NCBI GenBank assembly: GCA_030601645.1
Contig: JAUWBQ010000090.1
Coordinates: 1 to 7,246 of the forward strand
DNA from: Candidatus Bathyarchaeota archaeon
GTDB taxonomy: Archaea; Thermoproteota; Bathyarchaeia; TCS64
DNA: 7,246 nucleotides
Reading direction: 5' to 3'
Shown: one piece after another, positions 5,929 to 7,246 of the stretch
Layout: each line of letters opens with the position of its first letter
How positions within the stretch are numbered: position 1 is the first letter of the stretch
Made by a program: the position numbers and the translations under genes
Notes under the pieces: model-generated
Database searches by the model: none
Seen by the model: the letters and a program-made list of their open reading frames with translations, nothing else
Told to the model about the DNA's origin: nothing

Positions 5929-6261
5929 ATGACCTCAATACGCATAGTTAACTCCGGAAGGCTCATGAGGACCCTCGTCATCAAGGGGAAGGACCGTCTC
6001 TGGCCCACTGTGACGTGGACAGGCACCAACCTCATCTTGTACTATCTCGGGGCTGATGACGACGAAGTTTCCATAAAGGAGACTAAAGAGATCGACTTCG
6101 ACGAATTGTTCCTCCACCTCGACAGGGGAGGGTCCATCTTCATGACAGTGAGACCGCCACACCCAGGTCAGCTCGTAGAAACACCCAGAGTTGAATCGGA
6201 TTTCCTACGGACAGTCAGGGGCATGCTCCCAGATCTCGTGGAGAGCATGACCAACAGCTGA
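5929..6261 (+). CDS. Small protein of unknown function, divergent from the TrmB-like gene
   Basis: A 110-residue protein that I do not recognise. It has no cysteines, no signal peptide and no membrane segment. Residues ~14-45 suggest beta strands (MRTLVIKG, TGTNLILYYLG), an acidic turn DDDE follows at 43-46, a segment IDFDELFLHLDRGGSIFMTV covers ~56-74, and the tail from ~90 is a likely amphipathic helix. It looks like a compact cytoplasmic alpha/beta protein. A second in-frame ATG at 5965 has GGAAGG 5 nt upstream and may be the real start, removing 12 residues. Its divergent placement from the TrmB-like regulator, with shared repeats between them, suggests co-regulation. The TFB gene follows 83 bp downstream on the same strand without a clear TATA box, so the two may be cotranscribed. 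Confidence 0.65.
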   Translation: MTSIRIVNSGRLMRTLVIKGKDRLWPTVTWTGTNLILYYLGADDDEVSIKETKEIDFDELFLHLDRGGSIFMTVRPPHPGQLVETPRVESDFLRTVRGMLPDLVESMTNS

Positions 6262-6317
6262 ATGTAGCTCTCGTCTTGGTTCGGAAAGGATCAGTTGCAC
6301 TAACCGTTTTGCTTCAT

Positions 6318-6331
6318 GAGGCTTGAGCCTC
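6318..6331. promoter_or_regulatory. Perfect inverted repeat before the TFB start
   Basis: GAGGCT-TG-AGCCTC is a perfect 6-bp inverted repeat with a 2-bp centre, ending 13 bp before the TFB ATG. It may be an operator or a small hairpin. No T-run follows, so it is not a typical terminator. The rest of the 6262-6344 spacer shows no convincing TATA box. Confidence 0.3.
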
Positions 6332-6344
6332 CGGATGTGTCAGC

Positions 6345-7246
6345 ATGGAGTTGATTCCACAACAGGTCTCTTGCGATGTCTGCGACAGCAACGAACTCGT
6401 CCACGATCAGGTCAGCGGCGAGATAGTCTGCGCCAGATGCGGCATCGTAAAGACGGACGGCATACTCAACAAGGGTCCGGAGTGGCGAGCCTTCACCCCC
6501 AGCGAGAGCGCCGCACGCGAAAGGGGCTCCCCCACAAACTTTTCATTTATTAACGGAGGATTCTTCACGAGCTTCAAGGCGATGAGGGATGCCAAGGGGG
6601 CGACCTTGGCCCCCGAGAAGGTCCAGAAATGGAAGAGGCTCAGGCGTTTCGACTTCAGGACGAAATCCGATGACAACAAGATGCGGAACCTAAACCAGGC
6701 CATCACCGAGATAGAACGCTACTCGGACCTGCTGCACCTTCCCAAATACCACAGGGACAAGGCCGCCTCCCTGTATCGCAGCGCCTTGCAGAGGGACCTC
6801 CTACGGGGGAGGACGATCTCGGACTTCGCCGCCGCAGCTATCTACGCGACCTGCCGGCAGCTCAGGGTCCCTCGCTCCCTGTCCGAGGTCTCCAAAGCCA
6901 GCGGCAGGAGCCTGAGGGACGTGTCCAGGACCTACAGGCTACTGGTAAGGGAGTTCGATCTGAGGATGCCCGTGGACGATCCGATGAAGTTCGTCCCGAA
7001 ACTAGCCTCCAATCTAAAGATCAGCTTGGGCTCGGAGAAGGTGACAATAGAGATCCTCCAAGATGCGGCCGAGCGGAAGATGCATGTCGGGAAGGATCCC
7101 CGTTCGATGTCCGCTGCCGCCCTCTACCTGGCCTGCAAGTCTAATCACGAGAGGGTGACCCAGAAGCGGGTGGCCGATGCGGCGGGGATCTCCACGGTCT
7201 CGATGAGGAACAGGCTCAGAGAGCTAGAGGTCCTCTATAGCTGGGA
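6345..7246 (+). CDS. tfb: Transcription initiation factor B (TFB, TFIIB homologue), 3' end beyond window
   Basis: Exactly 300 complete codons are visible and the frame is still open at the window edge. TFB bridges TBP-TATA DNA and RNA polymerase during archaeal promoter recognition. Residues 10-32 form the N-terminal zinc ribbon (Cys10, Cys13, Cys29, Cys32, with GEIVCARCGIV). GPEWRAF (44-50) is the B-reader signature. Two cyclin-like repeats follow: ~112-205 (AITEIERYSDLLHLP ... RGRTISDFAAAAIYATCRQ ... VPRSLSEVS) and ~212-300 (DDPMKFVPKLASNL ... DPRSMSAAALYLACKS ... TQKRVADAAGISTVSMRNR), ending in the helix-turn-helix that normally contacts the BRE. TFB usually has ~300-320 residues, so little is missing. 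ATG 6345 is the only in-frame start after the stop at 6324. The linker at residues 63-110 departs from the usual HDKGLST form, suggesting a divergent paralogue. Confidence 0.93.
   Translation, partial: MELIPQQVSCDVCDSNELVHDQVSGEIVCARCGIVKTDGILNKGPEWRAFTPSESAARERGSPTNFSFINGGFFTSFKAMRDAKGATLAPEKVQKWKRLRRFDFRTKSDDNKMRNLNQAITEIERYSDLLHLPKYHRDKAASLYRSALQRDLLRGRTISDFAAAAIYATCRQLRVPRSLSEVSKASGRSLRDVSRTYRLLVREFDLRMPVDDPMKFVPKLASNLKISLGSEKVTIEILQDAAERKMHVGKDPRSMSAAALYLACKSNHERVTQKRVADAAGISTVSMRNRLRELEVLYSW

Noticed and set aside
5877..5931. Repeats considered as a CRISPR array or plasmid-type replication iterons
   Set aside because: Only two good copies of 15 bp, too short and too close for CRISPR, and no Cas, Rep or Orc1/Cdc6 gene nearby.
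6407..6706. Minus-strand open frame inside TFB
   Set aside because: It overlaps the B-reader and linker coding sequence of an evident TFB gene; it is a shadow.

Overview
The window is archaeal. It ends in a transcription factor B (TFIIB homologue) gene and carries a large TrmB-type regulator. It also has a MEDS-domain protein, a Cys-rich iron-sulfur flavoprotein, and TATA-like boxes 25-37 bp upstream of several starts with little or no Shine-Dalgarno sequence, which is the archaeal leaderless or short-leader pattern. Coding DNA is GC-rich and uses mostly AGG for arginine, while the spacers are AT-rich. A Bathyarchaeia-like or other uncultivated archaeal lineage would fit, but the lineage cannot be settled from this sequence alone.

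Layout: (1) 2-523 (+), a 5'-truncated iron-sulfur flavoprotein / NADPH-dependent FMN reductase family gene. (2) 573-1184 (+), a GyrI-like small-molecule-binding protein with a TATA-like box placed for a leaderless transcript. (3) A 191-bp spacer with two overlapping inverted repeats and a TATA box, then 1376-2413 (+), a class II glutamine amidotransferase joined to a C-terminal winged-helix-like domain. (4) A spacer with a T9 tract, then 2582-3433 (+), a PHP-family phosphoesterase of histidinol-phosphatase type. (5) Convergent to it, 3469-4119 (-), a stand-alone MEDS sensor domain, preceded on the same strand by 4180-5832 (-), a long TrmB-like regulator with a duplicated sensor region and an extra C-terminal domain. 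(6) A divergent intergenic region with two 15-bp direct repeats 26 bp apart, then 5929-6261 (+), a small unrecognised protein. (7) 6345 to the window end (+), a TFB gene cut by the right edge with an atypical linker between the B-reader and the first cyclin repeat.

How the parts may work together: the left half (flavoprotein, GyrI-like, amidotransferase, PHP) looks like independently promoted single genes for redox and small-molecule metabolism, not one operon. The right half (MEDS, TrmB-like, ORFan, TFB) is a cluster of regulatory genes. The most informative signal is the repeat pair in the trmB-like/ORFan divergent promoter, which is a good candidate for the operator of the TrmB-like protein. 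No CRISPR array, tRNA, rRNA, insertion sequence or recognisable defence system was seen.
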